64,000 nucleotides of DNA from Prevotellaceae bacterium UBA4361 (GTDB taxonomy: Bacteria > Bacteroidota > Bacteroidia > Bacteroidales > Bacteroidaceae): contig DGSN01000013.1 of assembly GCA_002393575.1 (NCBI GenBank), positions 38,329-102,328 on the forward strand, written 5' to 3'. The translations under genes and the position numbers were made by a program. The notes beneath the pieces are model-generated. The model was not told the origin of the DNA, searched no databases, and was given only the letters and a program-made list of their open reading frames with translations. Positions 1-9,170 of this stretch are shown in pieces (the first letter of the stretch is position 1; each line of letters starts with the position of its first letter).

Positions 1-628
1 TCAGCATTGGCAGAACGGCCAACACCACTAACCAAAGCAGCAGCGTCCAGCAGAAGCGTTTCTTATGCTTGGAGAAACAGAAACAGAGCAATCCCACGAT
101 GCCAAAAAGCTTGGTCATGGTGCCCACTGCAATGAAGAGTGTTGCCCACTCGTCGCGTTCTTTCTCCACGAGAAGGAAGGTGAGCATGAGACCCGACACC
201 AACAGGGTGTTGACCTCTGCATCGAGCACACAATTCAACACTTCTTGGGCGCAAAACCATCCGATGAAGACTTTCTGGCTCTTTGTGAGCCATGAGCATT
301 TCACCGTGAAAAAGAGGAAGAAGGTGATGAACAGTTCCCATATCACCATTCCAACCCATACGGGCAACAACGCGAATGGTGCTATCAACGAGGCAAACGT
401 GGGTCCATAGAGGAAGAAGTCTCCATCTTCTTGATAGAGCGGATAGAGCGGCATGTTTGCCCAAGCATGGTCGAATGAATGGATGAAAATCAAATAGTCG
501 GCATCTGGATGACCTTTATGAATCATCTTGTAGATGGAGAACAAGGCAATGGCTCCCCACACAATCGCCAGCGTTCGCTCGCTTTTGAAAAAGGGTTGAT
601 TGAAAAATTTTTTGAATTGATTTATCAT
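1..628 (-). CDS. Membrane glycosyltransferase-like protein (DUF2029/GT87-like), 3' end outside window
   Basis: The reading frame starts at the ATG complementary to 626-628 and stays open to base 1, so only about 209 codons are visible. The product begins MINQFKKFFNQPFFKSERT and then alternates hydrophobic segments with a loop containing YPLYQEDGDFFLYGPTFA, the Y..GP.FA..PFALLP pattern of polyprenol-phosphate-mannose-dependent (GT-C, DUF2029) membrane glycosyltransferases. The start codon overlaps the stop of the upstream GtrB-like gene by four bases (ATGA), so the two are translationally coupled. Together with the gtrA-like gene this is a three-gene cassette in which a flippase and a lipid-linked sugar synthase feed a membrane transferase. 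The acceptor cannot be told. Family assignment is from pattern only and the C-terminal part is unseen. Confidence 0.6.
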   Translation of the reverse strand, partial: MINQFKKFFNQPFFKSERTLAIVWGAIALFSIYKMIHKGHPDADYLIFIHSFDHAWANMPLYPLYQEDGDFFLYGPTFASLIAPFALLPVWVGMVIWELFITFFLFFTVKCSWLTKSQKVFIGWFCAQEVLNCVLDAEVNTLLVSGLMLTFLLVEKERDEWATLFIAVGTMTKLFGIVGLLCFCFSKHKKRFCWTLLLWLVVLAVLPML

Positions 629-1587
629 GATTTCAATGGCTTTTGAATGTCACATTCTTTTAGTCCATTATAACTACGAATAAAATAACCTGGACGGTGT
701 TTCGACTCATTGAACACACGTGCCATATATTCACCGATGACTCCGATACATATCAGTTGCGCTCCACCAAGGAAGAGCAACGTCACCATGATGGTTGGAT
801 AACCCGCCACGGGTTCTCCATACAGAAGGGTGGTAATCAATATATATATAAGGTAGAGAAATGCCACCGTGGAAACGACCATACCCAAAATACTTGCCAA
901 ACGTAGCGGTGCGGTGGTATAGTCCATGATGCCATTGATGGCAAGTTTGAACAAAGCGCGGTAGCCCCATTTCGATTTTCCCTGTTGCCGTTCCTTCTGT
1001 TCGTAGGTGATTCCCTTCTTGCGGAATCCTATCCACGAGTACATGCCCTTGGTGTTACGCTCCACTTCTCTCATACGCTTCAGCGCTTCGATGCACGAAC
1101 GGTCGAGCAAACGGAAGTCGCCCGTGTTCTTCTGAACAGGCACTTTCGCAAACCACTGCAACACGCGATAGTACCACTGCGAGGTCTTGCGCTTCATCCA
1201 CGTCTCCTTCGAGCTTCGCCGTGTGGCATACACATCGTCAAAACCTTCCTCCCACCATTGCAGCATCTCTGGAATCACATCAATAGGGTGCTGCATGTCG
1301 GCATCCATGATGATGAGGGCATCGCCTTGTGCAAAGTCGAAACCCGCCATCATGGCAAGCTCCTTGCCGTAGTTGCGCGAGAGGTCCACATAGCTCCAAT
1401 GCACAGAATCCTTCCGATGCAAGCGAATCATCTGCTGCAATGTGTTGTCGGTAGAACCATCGTTCACCAATAGGAACTCCCACTCGTAGTTTGGATTCTG
1501 CTTCAACACTTCATTCATACACTGCTCCAACAAGGGGAACGATTCCTCCTCGTTGTAAGCAGGAAGCATTATGGTCACCTTTTTCAT
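625..1587 (-). CDS. GtrB-like polyprenyl-phosphate glycosyltransferase (GT2)
   Basis: A 320-residue family 2 glycosyltransferase that should move a sugar from a nucleotide donor to undecaprenyl phosphate at the cytoplasmic face of the inner membrane. The N-terminal 200 residues are a GT-A fold: MLPAYNEEESFPLLE at the start, LVNDGSTDNT near residue 43, and a DAD metal-binding motif in LIIMDADMQHP near residue 96. Two transmembrane helices follow (about 232-258 and 265-290), the arrangement of GtrB/DPM1-like enzymes. It overlaps the stop of the GtrA-like gene by four bases on one side and the GT87-like gene by four bases on the other, so all three form one tightly coupled operon read leftward. 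Sugar specificity is unknown. Confidence 0.88.
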   Translation of the reverse strand: MKKVTIMLPAYNEEESFPLLEQCMNEVLKQNPNYEWEFLLVNDGSTDNTLQQMIRLHRKDSVHWSYVDLSRNYGKELAMMAGFDFAQGDALIIMDADMQHPIDVIPEMLQWWEEGFDDVYATRRSSKETWMKRKTSQWYYRVLQWFAKVPVQKNTGDFRLLDRSCIEALKRMREVERNTKGMYSWIGFRKKGITYEQKERQQGKSKWGYRALFKLAINGIMDYTTAPLRLASILGMVVSTVAFLYLIYILITTLLYGEPVAGYPTIMVTLLFLGGAQLICIGVIGEYMARVFNESKHRPGYFIRSYNGLKECDIQKPLKS

Positions 1588-2006
1588 TGTTCGTCAGTTT
1601 TCTTTTTCCGATACACGTACCGTAAAACGAAGAAATTGGTTGGTACAGCCACTAATAGCACCAGCACAGGTGCCAACAGGCGATGTACGCCCCACACGGT
1701 GAAGAGGTGGAACAGCACGACGTGAATCAAGTAATTCAGTGCATGGCTGCCACTAAACCCCACCAACCGTTTCCACGTGGGACGCACATGGAAAGTCCAA
1801 TAACTGGTCATGAAGAAATTGTAGATGAAAGAAACGACATAGCCCACGGAGTAAGCCACGTCCAACTGCATGAAATGCATCGCCAACACATACACGCCAT
1901 AGTGTATGCCAGCCGACACACCACCATTCACACAGAATCTAAAAAACTGAGACAGACGAGGATTAGCATCCAAGCGCCTCTTCAACTCCTCAAAACCAAT
2001 TGACAT
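1584..2006 (-). CDS. GtrA-like polyprenyl-phosphate-sugar flippase
   Basis: A 140-residue polytopic protein of the GtrA/DPMS family. It has about four hydrophobic helices, with FCVNGGVSAGIHYGVYVLA in the first and SFIYNFFMTSYWTF in the middle, the F..VG..a....y / nF...r.wtF pattern of the family. GtrA proteins are thought to flip undecaprenyl-phosphate-linked sugars to the periplasmic side. It is the first gene of the operon, and its stop overlaps the start of the GtrB-like gene by four bases. A TAACTTTG box on the same strand at 2060-2067 lies a plausible distance upstream. The length is normal for the family. Confidence 0.85.
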   Translation of the reverse strand: MSIGFEELKRRLDANPRLSQFFRFCVNGGVSAGIHYGVYVLAMHFMQLDVAYSVGYVVSFIYNFFMTSYWTFHVRPTWKRLVGFSGSHALNYLIHVVLFHLFTVWGVHRLLAPVLVLLVAVPTNFFVLRYVYRKKKTDEQ

Positions 2007-2059
2007 TTCTCTCTTTCTTCTTTCCTCAAAAACAGTTTCTTACACCTCTTTCTCAAAGG

Positions 2060-2067
2060 CAAAGTTA
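2060..2067 (-). promoter_or_regulatory. Promoter -7 box (TAACTTTG) for the gtrA-gtrB operon
   Basis: Read on the minus strand this is TAACTTTG, a perfect match to the Bacteroidota -7 consensus TAnnTTTG, 54 bases before the GtrA start codon. A clear TTTG -33 box at the usual 19-base spacing is not present, so it rests on the -7 element and position. Confidence 0.5.
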
Positions 2068-2108
2068 GTCATTTCGTATGAAACAAGAAAATAATAACAG
2101 AACAAATT

Positions 2109-2145
2109 GATGAAAAAGAAAAAAACGAGGAGTGTTTCCTCGTTT
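2109..2145 (-). terminator. Intrinsic terminator after the purL-chrA-chrA operon
   Basis: On the minus strand the stem AAACGAGGA / TCCTCGTTT (2137-2145 pairing with 2123-2131) closes a five-base loop and is followed by a T-rich run (TTTTTTCTTTTTC). It starts about ten bases after the stop codon of the second chromate-transporter gene, so it should end the purL-chrA-chrA transcript. Confidence 0.75.
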
Positions 2146-2155
2146 CAGTCTCGAA

Positions 2156-2728
2156 CTAATAAATCAGAAGTCCTGCAATGCCACATAGAATAATCATCAA
2201 GATAGGATGGATTTTGTAGAGACGAGTACCCACAAAGGCAAAGCAAAAAAGGAGGACACTCACGATGAAAGCAAAAGGACTTTCATCCCAACTGCTGAAG
2301 TTTTCTTTCGACATCAAAAGGAGGGCAGCAGCAGCTATCAGTCCCACGATGGCTGGACGCATCACACGGAATATGCTCTGAACAATATAGGATTGATGGT
2401 GCTTCAGCAGAAACTTGCTGATGGTGAGCATCAGGATGAACGGCAACCACAGAATGGACAAGGATGCCAGCACTGCACCCAGGATGGCAGCCCAAACGGG
2501 ATAGCCTTCGTTGATGACCGACGTGTAGCCCGTGTAAGTGGCGCAGTTGATGCCGATAGGTCCTGGTGTTGTCTGACTGATGGCAACGATGTCAGTGAAT
2601 TCAGCATTCGTCAACCAATGGTTCTTCTCCACCACTTCGTTCTGAATCAGCGACAACATGGCATATCCGCCTCCGAAATTGAAGATGCCTATCTTTGAAA
2701 AAACGATGAAAAGCTTCAGGAATATCAT
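2156..2728 (-). CDS. Chromate transporter (ChrA) family protein, short form, second subunit
   Basis: A half-length ChrA-domain membrane protein of about 190 residues. It carries the family signature FSKIGIFNFGGGYAM near its N terminus and AISQTTPGPIGINCATYTGY around residue 60, followed by five or so hydrophobic helices. Short ChrA proteins normally occur as adjacent pairs that together make the long transporter, and the partner is immediately upstream (2774-3343). The start used here gives MIFLKLFIVFSKIG, matching the N-terminal length of the partner; a start 36 bases further upstream (2764) is also open. Despite the family name many members are not proven chromate exporters, so the substrate is uncertain. 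It is the last gene before the terminator at 2109-2145. Confidence 0.82.
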   Translation of the reverse strand: MIFLKLFIVFSKIGIFNFGGGYAMLSLIQNEVVEKNHWLTNAEFTDIVAISQTTPGPIGINCATYTGYTSVINEGYPVWAAILGAVLASLSILWLPFILMLTISKFLLKHHQSYIVQSIFRVMRPAIVGLIAAAALLLMSKENFSSWDESPFAFIVSVLLFCFAFVGTRLYKIHPILMIILCGIAGLLIY

Positions 2729-2773
2729 AAAAAATGAATAGCAAACTGATGAGAGCCTGACCAACTATGTTTG

Positions 2774-3343
2774 TTATCGAATCGGATGCTCCTCGTTGTG
2801 ATGACTGGTGATGCGTCCATAGATGAAACCTCCTACTCCGGCTGCAAGGATAATCCAAATGGGCGAAACGCCAAAAGCGGCGATGAGCAAGCAGGCAACG
2901 ATAGGAATCCACAAGTTGCGGCGATTGATACGAGCAGACTTCGCCATGCTGAAACAAGGAGCAGCAATGAGTGCCACCACAGCAGGACGCACACCACGGA
3001 AAATCTTCTCGATGTAGATATTGCCCTTGAAGGCATGGAAGAACATGGCAATCAGCAAGATGATGACAATGGAAGGAACTGCTACGCCCATCGACGCAAC
3101 AATTCCTCCACGCACTCCTTTCAGCTTATTGCCAATATGCGATGCCATATTCAGGGCAAACAGACCTGGGGTGGCTTGTGCCACGGCAAGAATGTCCAAG
3201 AATTCTTCGTGATTCAGCCATTGCTTGTCCGTCACCACTTCTTTTTCCATCAACGGCACCATTGCATAGCCTCCACCCAGAGTGAAGAGTCCCACTTTGG
3301 AAAAGATGGTGAAAAGCTCAAGATATGTTGTTTGTTCTGTCAC
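2774..3343 (-). CDS. Chromate transporter (ChrA) family protein, short form, first subunit
   Basis: A 189-residue ChrA-domain protein with the motif FSKVGLFTLGGGYAMVP at residues 14-30 and VAQATPGLFALNMASHIG about 40 residues later, then several transmembrane helices. It pairs with the similar half-size protein encoded just downstream (2156-2728); heterodimers of two short ChrA proteins are the usual form in this family, and the substrate is chromate, sulfate or an unknown anion. Its start lies only four bases after the purL stop codon, so it must be co-transcribed with a purine gene, which is unusual and is not explained by function. Confidence 0.85.
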   Translation of the reverse strand: MTEQTTYLELFTIFSKVGLFTLGGGYAMVPLMEKEVVTDKQWLNHEEFLDILAVAQATPGLFALNMASHIGNKLKGVRGGIVASMGVAVPSIVIILLIAMFFHAFKGNIYIEKIFRGVRPAVVALIAAPCFSMAKSARINRRNLWIPIVACLLIAAFGVSPIWIILAAGVGGFIYGRITSHHNEEHPIR

Positions 3344-3347
3344 AGAA

Positions 3348-6300
3348 TTATCCTTTTATTTTCTCTTCCACCCACTTTCTTGCATTCACGAATGCCTCAA
3401 TCCATGGAGTCACCTCGTCGCCCTTGCGAGCACGTGGATAGTGTGCCTGCTGCCAAGGGAAGATGGCGCGCTCCAAGTGTGGCATCATAGCAAGATGGCG
3501 ACCGTCGGCACTTGCCAAACCAGCCACGTCGTAGTCGGAGCCATTTGGATTTGCTGGATAGCCCGAGTAATTGTACTTAGCCACAACATGATACTTGTCC
3601 TCAGCCATTGGAAGTGAGAAATTACCTTCACCGTGAGCTACCCACAAACCGAGCTTGCTACCACTGAGCGAACCAAACATCACACTGTGGTTCTCTGGAA
3701 TCTGAAGCGTGATGAACTCGCTTTCGAACTTGTGCGACACGTTGTGAAGCATCTTGGCATAGTCGGCTGGCTGTGATTCGCCCTTGTTGAGCAAACCGAG
3801 CTCTACCATCAACTGACAACCGTTGCAGATACCGAGCGAGAGAGTGTCCTCACGGGCATAAAAGGCATCGAGCGCAGCCTTTGCCTTTGGATTGAAGAGG
3901 AACGCACCTGCCCAACCCTTTGCACTACCGAGAACGTCGCTATTGGAGAATCCACCACAGAAAACGATGAAATTGATGTCTTCCAATGTCTCACGTCCGC
4001 TCACCAAGTCGGTCATCATCACGTCCTTCACATCGAAGCCAGCCAAATACATCGAATAAGCCATTTCGCGCTCACCGTTCGTACCTTTCTCACGGATGAT
4101 AGCAGCCTTGATGCCTGTACGCTCACGACGGTCAGCACTGATGCCGTACTGCGAAAGCTTACCTGTGAACGAAGCAGGGAACTTGTGCTCAATCGCTTGG
4201 TTCTTATAGTTCTTGAATCGTTCTGCAGCCTGTCCGTTGAAACTCTGTTTCGTGTCGAGGCGATAGGAAGTGGAATACCACACATCGCGCAGATGGTCGA
4301 TGTCGTAAGTCAACGCCTTGTTCTCTTTCTTGACAATCAGCTTTCTCTCAGCGATTGGATAACCGATTGCCACATAACCGATGCCTGCTTCGTCAAGCAC
4401 CTTCTCCACTTCAGCCTTCTGGTCGTTGCTTACCTGAATCACCACTCCTGGATTCTCTGCGAAAAGCACTTTCACGAGGTCAGGTTCAGCAATTCCCTTC
4501 AAGTTCACATTCAGACCACCCTTCTGATTAGCGAAGGTCATTTCCAACAAAGTAGTGACGAGTCCACCTGCACTGATGTCATGTCCTGCCAGCAGCAACT
4601 CATTCTTCACAAGTTCCTGTACTGCCAAGAACGCATCGCGGAAATATTCAGGATTCTGCACCGTTGGCACATCGCTGCCCACCTTGCCCAGACTCTGCGC
4701 AAAGGCAGAGCCACCGAGGCGGAGCTGGTCGAAACTGAAATCTATATGATAGAGTGTTGTGTTTGCATCGTTCACCAAAACAGGACTTACCACCTTCTTC
4801 ACGTCGCTTACCTCACCGCCCGAACTGACAATCACAGTTCCTGGGCTGACAATCTTCGAGCCGTCAGGATATTTCTGTGTCATCGAAAGCGAATCCTTAC
4901 CCGTTGGCACATTCACTTGCAATGCGCAGCAGAAGTCGCTCAGGGCTTCCACACCTGCATAGAGGCGAGCATCCTCACCCTTCTGCGAACGGCATGGCCA
5001 CATCCAGTTGGCAGAGAGGCTCACGCTGTCGAGTCCTTCAGCCAACGGTGCCCAAACGAGGTTGGTCAACGACTCAGCCACCGAAAGCACACTGCCAGCA
5101 GCAGGGTCAGCAAGACCTGCCTGTGGAGCATGACCAATGGCAGTGGCAATACCCTTTTCTCCACGATAGTCGAGAGCAACGACACCGCAGTCGGAGAGTG
5201 GCAACTGAATCTCACCCTGACACTGTTGACGAGCAATCTTACCCGTAACTGAACGGTCAACCTTGTTAGTCAACCAGTCCTTACATGCCACAGCCTCTAA
5301 CTGAAGCACATTTTCCAAGTATTCGTCTATCTGATTGAGGGAATAAAACACGTCTTCGTACTTGCGCACAACAGTCTCATCCTTCATATATGTCTTTGGA
5401 GAGTGTCCGAACATCTGACTCACTTCCAAGTCGAAAGGACGCACACCGTCACCCTGTTCAAAAGCAAAGTGAGCATCGCCCGTCGTCTCGCCCACCACGT
5501 ACAGCGGAGCACGTTCGCGCTCGGCAATCTTGCGCACATGCTCGATGTGCTCTTCCTGAATGAGCAAGCCCATGCGCTCCTGACTTTCGTTGGCAATGAT
5601 TTCCTTCGACGAAAGGGTCTTGTCACCGATTGGCAACTTGGTCATGTCAATCAGTCCACCACATTCCTCAACGAGTTCTGACAGACAGTTCACATGCCCT
5701 GCCGAACCGTGGTCGTGGATGGAAACCACAGGGTTCACATCCTCTTCGCACAGCGCACGAACAAGGTTGTTGGCACGTTTCTGCATCTCAGGATTGGCAC
5801 GCTGCACGGCGTTCAGCTCTATACCGCTCGAATAGCGACCTGTATCTACCGACGACACAGAACCACCACCAAGACCGATGCGGTAGTTGTCACCACCCAC
5901 AACGACAATCTTGTTGCCCTTCTCAGGCGTACCCTTCAGGCAGTCGCGCTTGGTGCCATAGCCCACACCGCCTGCCAGCATAATCACCTTGTCGTAACCA
6001 TACTTCTCATCCACTTCCTCACCATCGATGCTTTGCTTCTCCTCGTGTTCGAAGGTCAGCACAGAACCCGTGATGAGTGGCTGACCGAACTTATTGCCGA
6101 AGTCGCTGGCACCATTCGAAGCCTTAATCAATATCTGTTCTGGAGTCTGGTAGAGCCATTTGCGCACAGGCATCAAGTCCTCCCACGAACGCGCACCCTG
6201 CTCCCCATTTCGAGGATAGCTCGTCATATACACTGCCGTGCCAGCGATAGGCCACGAACCAGTTCCACCGCCCATACGGTCGCGGATTTCACCGCCCGTA

Positions 6301-7091
6301 CCCGTTGCAGCACCATTGAACGGCTCCACCGTCGTTGGGAAGTTGTGTGTTTCTGCCTTCAGCGAAATCACCGACTCGATGTCCTTCACCTCGAAGTAAT
6401 CGCTCGTGGAGTGGTCTTTCGGAGCAAACTGTTCCACAATCGGACCCTGCGCAAAAGCCACATTGTCCTTGTAGGCAGAGATAATCTTATTGGGATTCTC
6501 CTGAGTCGTTTTCTTAATCATGGAGAAGAGCGACGACTCTTTCTCTTCGCCATCAATGATGAATGTGCCACCAAAAATCTTGTGGCGACAATGCTCAGAA
6601 TTGATTTGCGCAAAACCGAACACCTCGGAGTCAGTCAGTTTTCTGCCCAGCTGACCTTCCACCTTGTGGAGATACTCAATTTCCTCTGGACTCAGCGCAA
6701 GTCCTTCCTGTTCGTTGTATTCCTCCAGGTTCTCAATGTGGAGAATAGGAGCAGGCTGGATGTTGACTGTGAAAATGTTCTGGTCGAGACCCTTGTACAT
6801 GCGCTGAAGCATAGGGTCGAACTCAGCGTCCTCACTGGCAACAGGGAAGTATTCCTCAATGCGCTGCACGCCTTTGATTGCCATGTTCTGAGTGATTTCC
6901 ACAGCGTTCGTACTCCAAGGAGTTATCATCTCACGGCGTGGACCCACAAAATAGCCATCAACCGTTTCCGACTGTTCCTCTTTTGCCTCACCATAGAGCC
7001 AGCAAAGTTCCGACTTCTCATCAGCCGTCAGTGCATGGTCCACACTCGTGGCAATCACGCTCTGCGCTGGTGTTCTGAAAAAGTAAATCAT
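3348..7091 (-). CDS. purL: Phosphoribosylformylglycinamidine synthase, single-chain form
   Basis: The 1247-residue large-type PurL makes FGAM from FGAR, ATP and glutamine in the fourth step of IMP synthesis. Visible parts are an N-terminal PurS-like region, two AIRS-like synthase halves (LKAETHNFPTTVEPFNGAAT with the catalytic His, and GGGSVSSVDTGRYSSG) and a C-terminal class I glutaminase with GICNGCQ (nucleophile Cys about 1089) and His/Glu in MPHLER (about 1205 and 1207). The frame remains open for another 53 codons upstream, but MIYFFRTPAQS at 7091 is the natural start, because a TACCTTTG promoter box lies at 7132-7139, inside that extension. Two ChrA genes follow in the same transcript. 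The length is slightly below the E. coli enzyme. Confidence 0.96.
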   Translation of the reverse strand: MIYFFRTPAQSVIATSVDHALTADEKSELCWLYGEAKEEQSETVDGYFVGPRREMITPWSTNAVEITQNMAIKGVQRIEEYFPVASEDAEFDPMLQRMYKGLDQNIFTVNIQPAPILHIENLEEYNEQEGLALSPEEIEYLHKVEGQLGRKLTDSEVFGFAQINSEHCRHKIFGGTFIIDGEEKESSLFSMIKKTTQENPNKIISAYKDNVAFAQGPIVEQFAPKDHSTSDYFEVKDIESVISLKAETHNFPTTVEPFNGAATGTGGEIRDRMGGGTGSWPIAGTAVYMTSYPRNGEQGARSWEDLMPVRKWLYQTPEQILIKASNGASDFGNKFGQPLITGSVLTFEHEEKQSIDGEEVDEKYGYDKVIMLAGGVGYGTKRDCLKGTPEKGNKIVVVGGDNYRIGLGGGSVSSVDTGRYSSGIELNAVQRANPEMQKRANNLVRALCEEDVNPVVSIHDHGSAGHVNCLSELVEECGGLIDMTKLPIGDKTLSSKEIIANESQERMGLLIQEEHIEHVRKIAERERAPLYVVGETTGDAHFAFEQGDGVRPFDLEVSQMFGHSPKTYMKDETVVRKYEDVFYSLNQIDEYLENVLQLEAVACKDWLTNKVDRSVTGKIARQQCQGEIQLPLSDCGVVALDYRGEKGIATAIGHAPQAGLADPAAGSVLSVAESLTNLVWAPLAEGLDSVSLSANWMWPCRSQKGEDARLYAGVEALSDFCCALQVNVPTGKDSLSMTQKYPDGSKIVSPGTVIVSSGGEVSDVKKVVSPVLVNDANTTLYHIDFSFDQLRLGGSAFAQSLGKVGSDVPTVQNPEYFRDAFLAVQELVKNELLLAGHDISAGGLVTTLLEMTFANQKGGLNVNLKGIAEPDLVKVLFAENPGVVIQVSNDQKAEVEKVLDEAGIGYVAIGYPIAERKLIVKKENKALTYDIDHLRDVWYSTSYRLDTKQSFNGQAAERFKNYKNQAIEHKFPASFTGKLSQYGISADRRERTGIKAAIIREKGTNGEREMAYSMYLAGFDVKDVMMTDLVSGRETLEDINFIVFCGGFSNSDVLGSAKGWAGAFLFNPKAKAALDAFYAREDTLSLGICNGCQLMVELGLLNKGESQPADYAKMLHNVSHKFESEFITLQIPENHSVMFGSLSGSKLGLWVAHGEGNFSLPMAEDKYHVVAKYNYSGYPANPNGSDYDVAGLASADGRHLAMMPHLERAIFPWQQAHYPRARKGDEVTPWIEAFVNARKWVEEKIKG

Positions 7092-7131
7092 TCTGAATGA
7101 AAAATATAACGTTATAATGAAAACTTTCCTG

Positions 7132-7139
7132 CAAAGGTA
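7132..7139 (-). promoter_or_regulatory. purL: Promoter -7 box (TACCTTTG) for purL
   Basis: On the minus strand TACCTTTG matches TAnnTTTG perfectly and sits 40 bases before the chosen purL start. It supports starting purL at 7091 rather than at ATGs further upstream. A -33 TTTG is not obvious. Confidence 0.5.
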
Positions 7140-7279
7140 CGGATAAAATTTCACATAATCCCCATTTCTCCCCACTTTTCTATGCAATAACATAGAACTG
7201 CGAAGCCTCAGCGCTGCAACCCCAACAAAAGCATTGGCGTTAGCACCCATTCATGCCAACGCCAAAGCTTTGAAAAATC

Positions 7280-7371
7280 CACGTTTCACGTCCCTCGCTT
7301 CACGCTTCACGTTCCTCGCTTCACGCTCCACGTCCCTCGCTTCACACTTCACGTTCCACGCTTCACGTTTT
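7280..7371. repeat. Degenerate 7-bp tandem repeat array (CTTCACG type)
   Basis: Between purL and the GH9 gene the sequence is built from heptamers such as CTTCACG, TTCCTCG, CTCCACG and TCCCTCG, with a higher-order period of 21 bases, for about 13 units. It ends within the last bases of the GH9 gene. The same heptamer family recurs at about 40940-41022. Function is unknown; the array lies where a terminator would be expected. Confidence 0.75.
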
Positions 7372-9097
7372 ACTCCACTCCTCCCAACAGTGCCACCAAG
7401 GTAGCATTCCAGTTGATGGCGATTTCGTTCGAAGCATACGAGCCCATATCGTCAATAAACGATTCGTCAGGTTGTTTGGAAGGATATTTCAGACCAGAGC
7501 CGAGGTCTTGCTGACCTGGATTCGGACCGCCAGCCAAGAGCCCAGGCATAGGTTCTGCGATGCCGTCGGCTTCCGACACACGATGATGTGGATGCATCAC
7601 ACGCTTCGTGCCGAAACCCGTCACGTAGCAATAACCCGTTGCGTTTCTGCCCAACACATATTCCACATTCTGCAAAGCACCCTTCATGTATTTCTTGTCT
7701 TTCGTCAGTTGATGAGCGTAGAGCAACATCACGCCATCGCCACAGAATTTCTCTGCCAAGCAGCCCCAAGCATAGTCGCGAGGATTGTTGCCCGAAGGTG
7801 TTTGGAAACAAGAAGTCGTCGTTGTAGCAAGGATTCTGTCACAGAAGGCAAGAAGCTGTGTGCGGAACTGCTTGCTCATCTCCGCATTTGCCTCATGCGT
7901 GAGCCAATCGAACACACCGAGCGTCGAAACCATGCCCCATGTCGGTGTGCTCACGTATCGAGGCTGGTATTGCTTGGCAACGTCAGCATATTGTCCGTCC
8001 TTCGTCAGGAAATAAAGTTCCGTGGCAGCCCAAAACCATTCATCGTCTGCATTGCCGTCGCCGTAGGTTCCAGTGCTGACAGCAGGCTGAAACTCCTTGT
8101 TCATGCGGTCTTGTTCATAGAACTGGCGTGGGTGTTGCTTTGCCCATTCGTATGCCTTCTTGGCTGCTTCCTCTGCCTGACGCGAGAAGTCGGGATAATC
8201 CGCATTCTGCCGATAGATACGTGCAGCCTGTGCCATCACAGCCGCAAAGTCGAGCGTGGCGGTTGTGGATTTCTGCACCACATAACGCTGCTGCTTGCAG
8301 TCGGTTGGCATGATGAAGCCCTCGAAATTAGGGGTTGTCAACTTATGATAAACGCCGCCGTCGGCTGGGTCTTGCATCGTGAGCATCCACTTGAGGTTAT
8401 ACATCAGTTCGTCCAAGAGGTCTGCCGTGCGATTGTTACTCTCAGGGATATTCAGCTTGATGGCATCAAAACGCGCCTTGTTCATTTCGTAGGAACCGAG
8501 CATGATGCCGATGGAAAAGGCAGAATTGACAATGTACTTGTTGTAGTCGCCTGCATCATACCAGCCTCCAGGCGAGGAAATCACGGTGCCAGCAGGACGA
8601 CCTTCGGACACAGCCGATGGATGCACGAGCACCTTCGTGTCGGGATGTCCCAACGGACGGGCGAACTTCCCAGCATACTGCTTTTCGATTGGCATACCTG
8701 AACGAATGAGATAGAACGCCTTGATGGCAGCCTTCGTCACGTCCTCCAAGGCATTTTCCTGAATGGTAAACGCAGGCGATGTTTGCTTGCCATATTTCAA
8801 CATGTAACGTCCTGGTTGCGTCAACTCGCTGAAATCCACCACAGTGCGTTCCTTGTCCGACCAAGGCGACTTGGCTATTCTCAGCATTTTGGGTTGCACA
8901 TTCACCGTCTTTCCCTTCGCATCCACAATCTTCACATGACTCACGTCTGCCACGCCTTCAATCGTTGCAACTTTCTCTTGGTGAGGATTCATCCCCACCT
9001 GATTCACTCTGATTTGAGCCGATGCACCTACGCATGGCAGCATCAAGGCAGACAAAAGGACTGCACTCTTGATTTTCATCACCTGTTTGTTTTTCAT
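7370..9097 (-). CDS. Glycoside hydrolase family 9 endoglucanase with N-terminal Ig-like domain
   Basis: A secreted 575-residue beta-glucanase. A signal peptide (about 1-27, ending GASA-Q) precedes an N-terminal CelD-type Ig-like domain (about 28-115) and a GH9 (alpha/alpha)6 catalytic domain. The family motif SPGGWYDAGDYNKY gives the nucleophile-activating aspartates (D181 and D184). The conserved HPHHR lies near residue 500, and the general acid sits in DDMGSYASNEIAINW (E558). There is no carbohydrate-binding module. It likely acts in the periplasm or at the outer surface on cellulose, mixed-linkage glucan or similar beta-1,4-glucans. A second start six codons in (MKIKSAVLL) is possible. It stands alone, flanked by repeat arrays. 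It complements the GH10 xylanase at 37 kb in plant-fibre use. Confidence 0.93.
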   Translation of the reverse strand: MKNKQVMKIKSAVLLSALMLPCVGASAQIRVNQVGMNPHQEKVATIEGVADVSHVKIVDAKGKTVNVQPKMLRIAKSPWSDKERTVVDFSELTQPGRYMLKYGKQTSPAFTIQENALEDVTKAAIKAFYLIRSGMPIEKQYAGKFARPLGHPDTKVLVHPSAVSEGRPAGTVISSPGGWYDAGDYNKYIVNSAFSIGIMLGSYEMNKARFDAIKLNIPESNNRTADLLDELMYNLKWMLTMQDPADGGVYHKLTTPNFEGFIMPTDCKQQRYVVQKSTTATLDFAAVMAQAARIYRQNADYPDFSRQAEEAAKKAYEWAKQHPRQFYEQDRMNKEFQPAVSTGTYGDGNADDEWFWAATELYFLTKDGQYADVAKQYQPRYVSTPTWGMVSTLGVFDWLTHEANAEMSKQFRTQLLAFCDRILATTTTSCFQTPSGNNPRDYAWGCLAEKFCGDGVMLLYAHQLTKDKKYMKGALQNVEYVLGRNATGYCYVTGFGTKRVMHPHHRVSEADGIAEPMPGLLAGGPNPGQQDLGSGLKYPSKQPDESFIDDMGSYASNEIAINWNATLVALLGGVE

Positions 9098-9170
9098 ACG
9101 TCAATTTATTTTTAGTTAGACCATAATCCTCCAGCCGCCGTGCTCTTCGGTTCCGCCGAAGCCCCCTTTC

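Noticed and set aside
4185..5252. Long open frame (about 355 codons) on the plus strand opposite purL
   Set aside because: It lies entirely antisense to the conserved purL coding frame, has no recognisable domain and an unnatural His/Cys-rich composition typical of reversed codon bias.
5694..7100. Open frame of about 468 codons on the plus strand opposite purL
   Set aside because: Antisense shadow of purL; composition is not protein-like and it has no promoter of its own.
7472..8701. Open frame of about 409 codons opposite the GH9 gene
   Set aside because: Antisense shadow of a gene with clear GH9 motifs.
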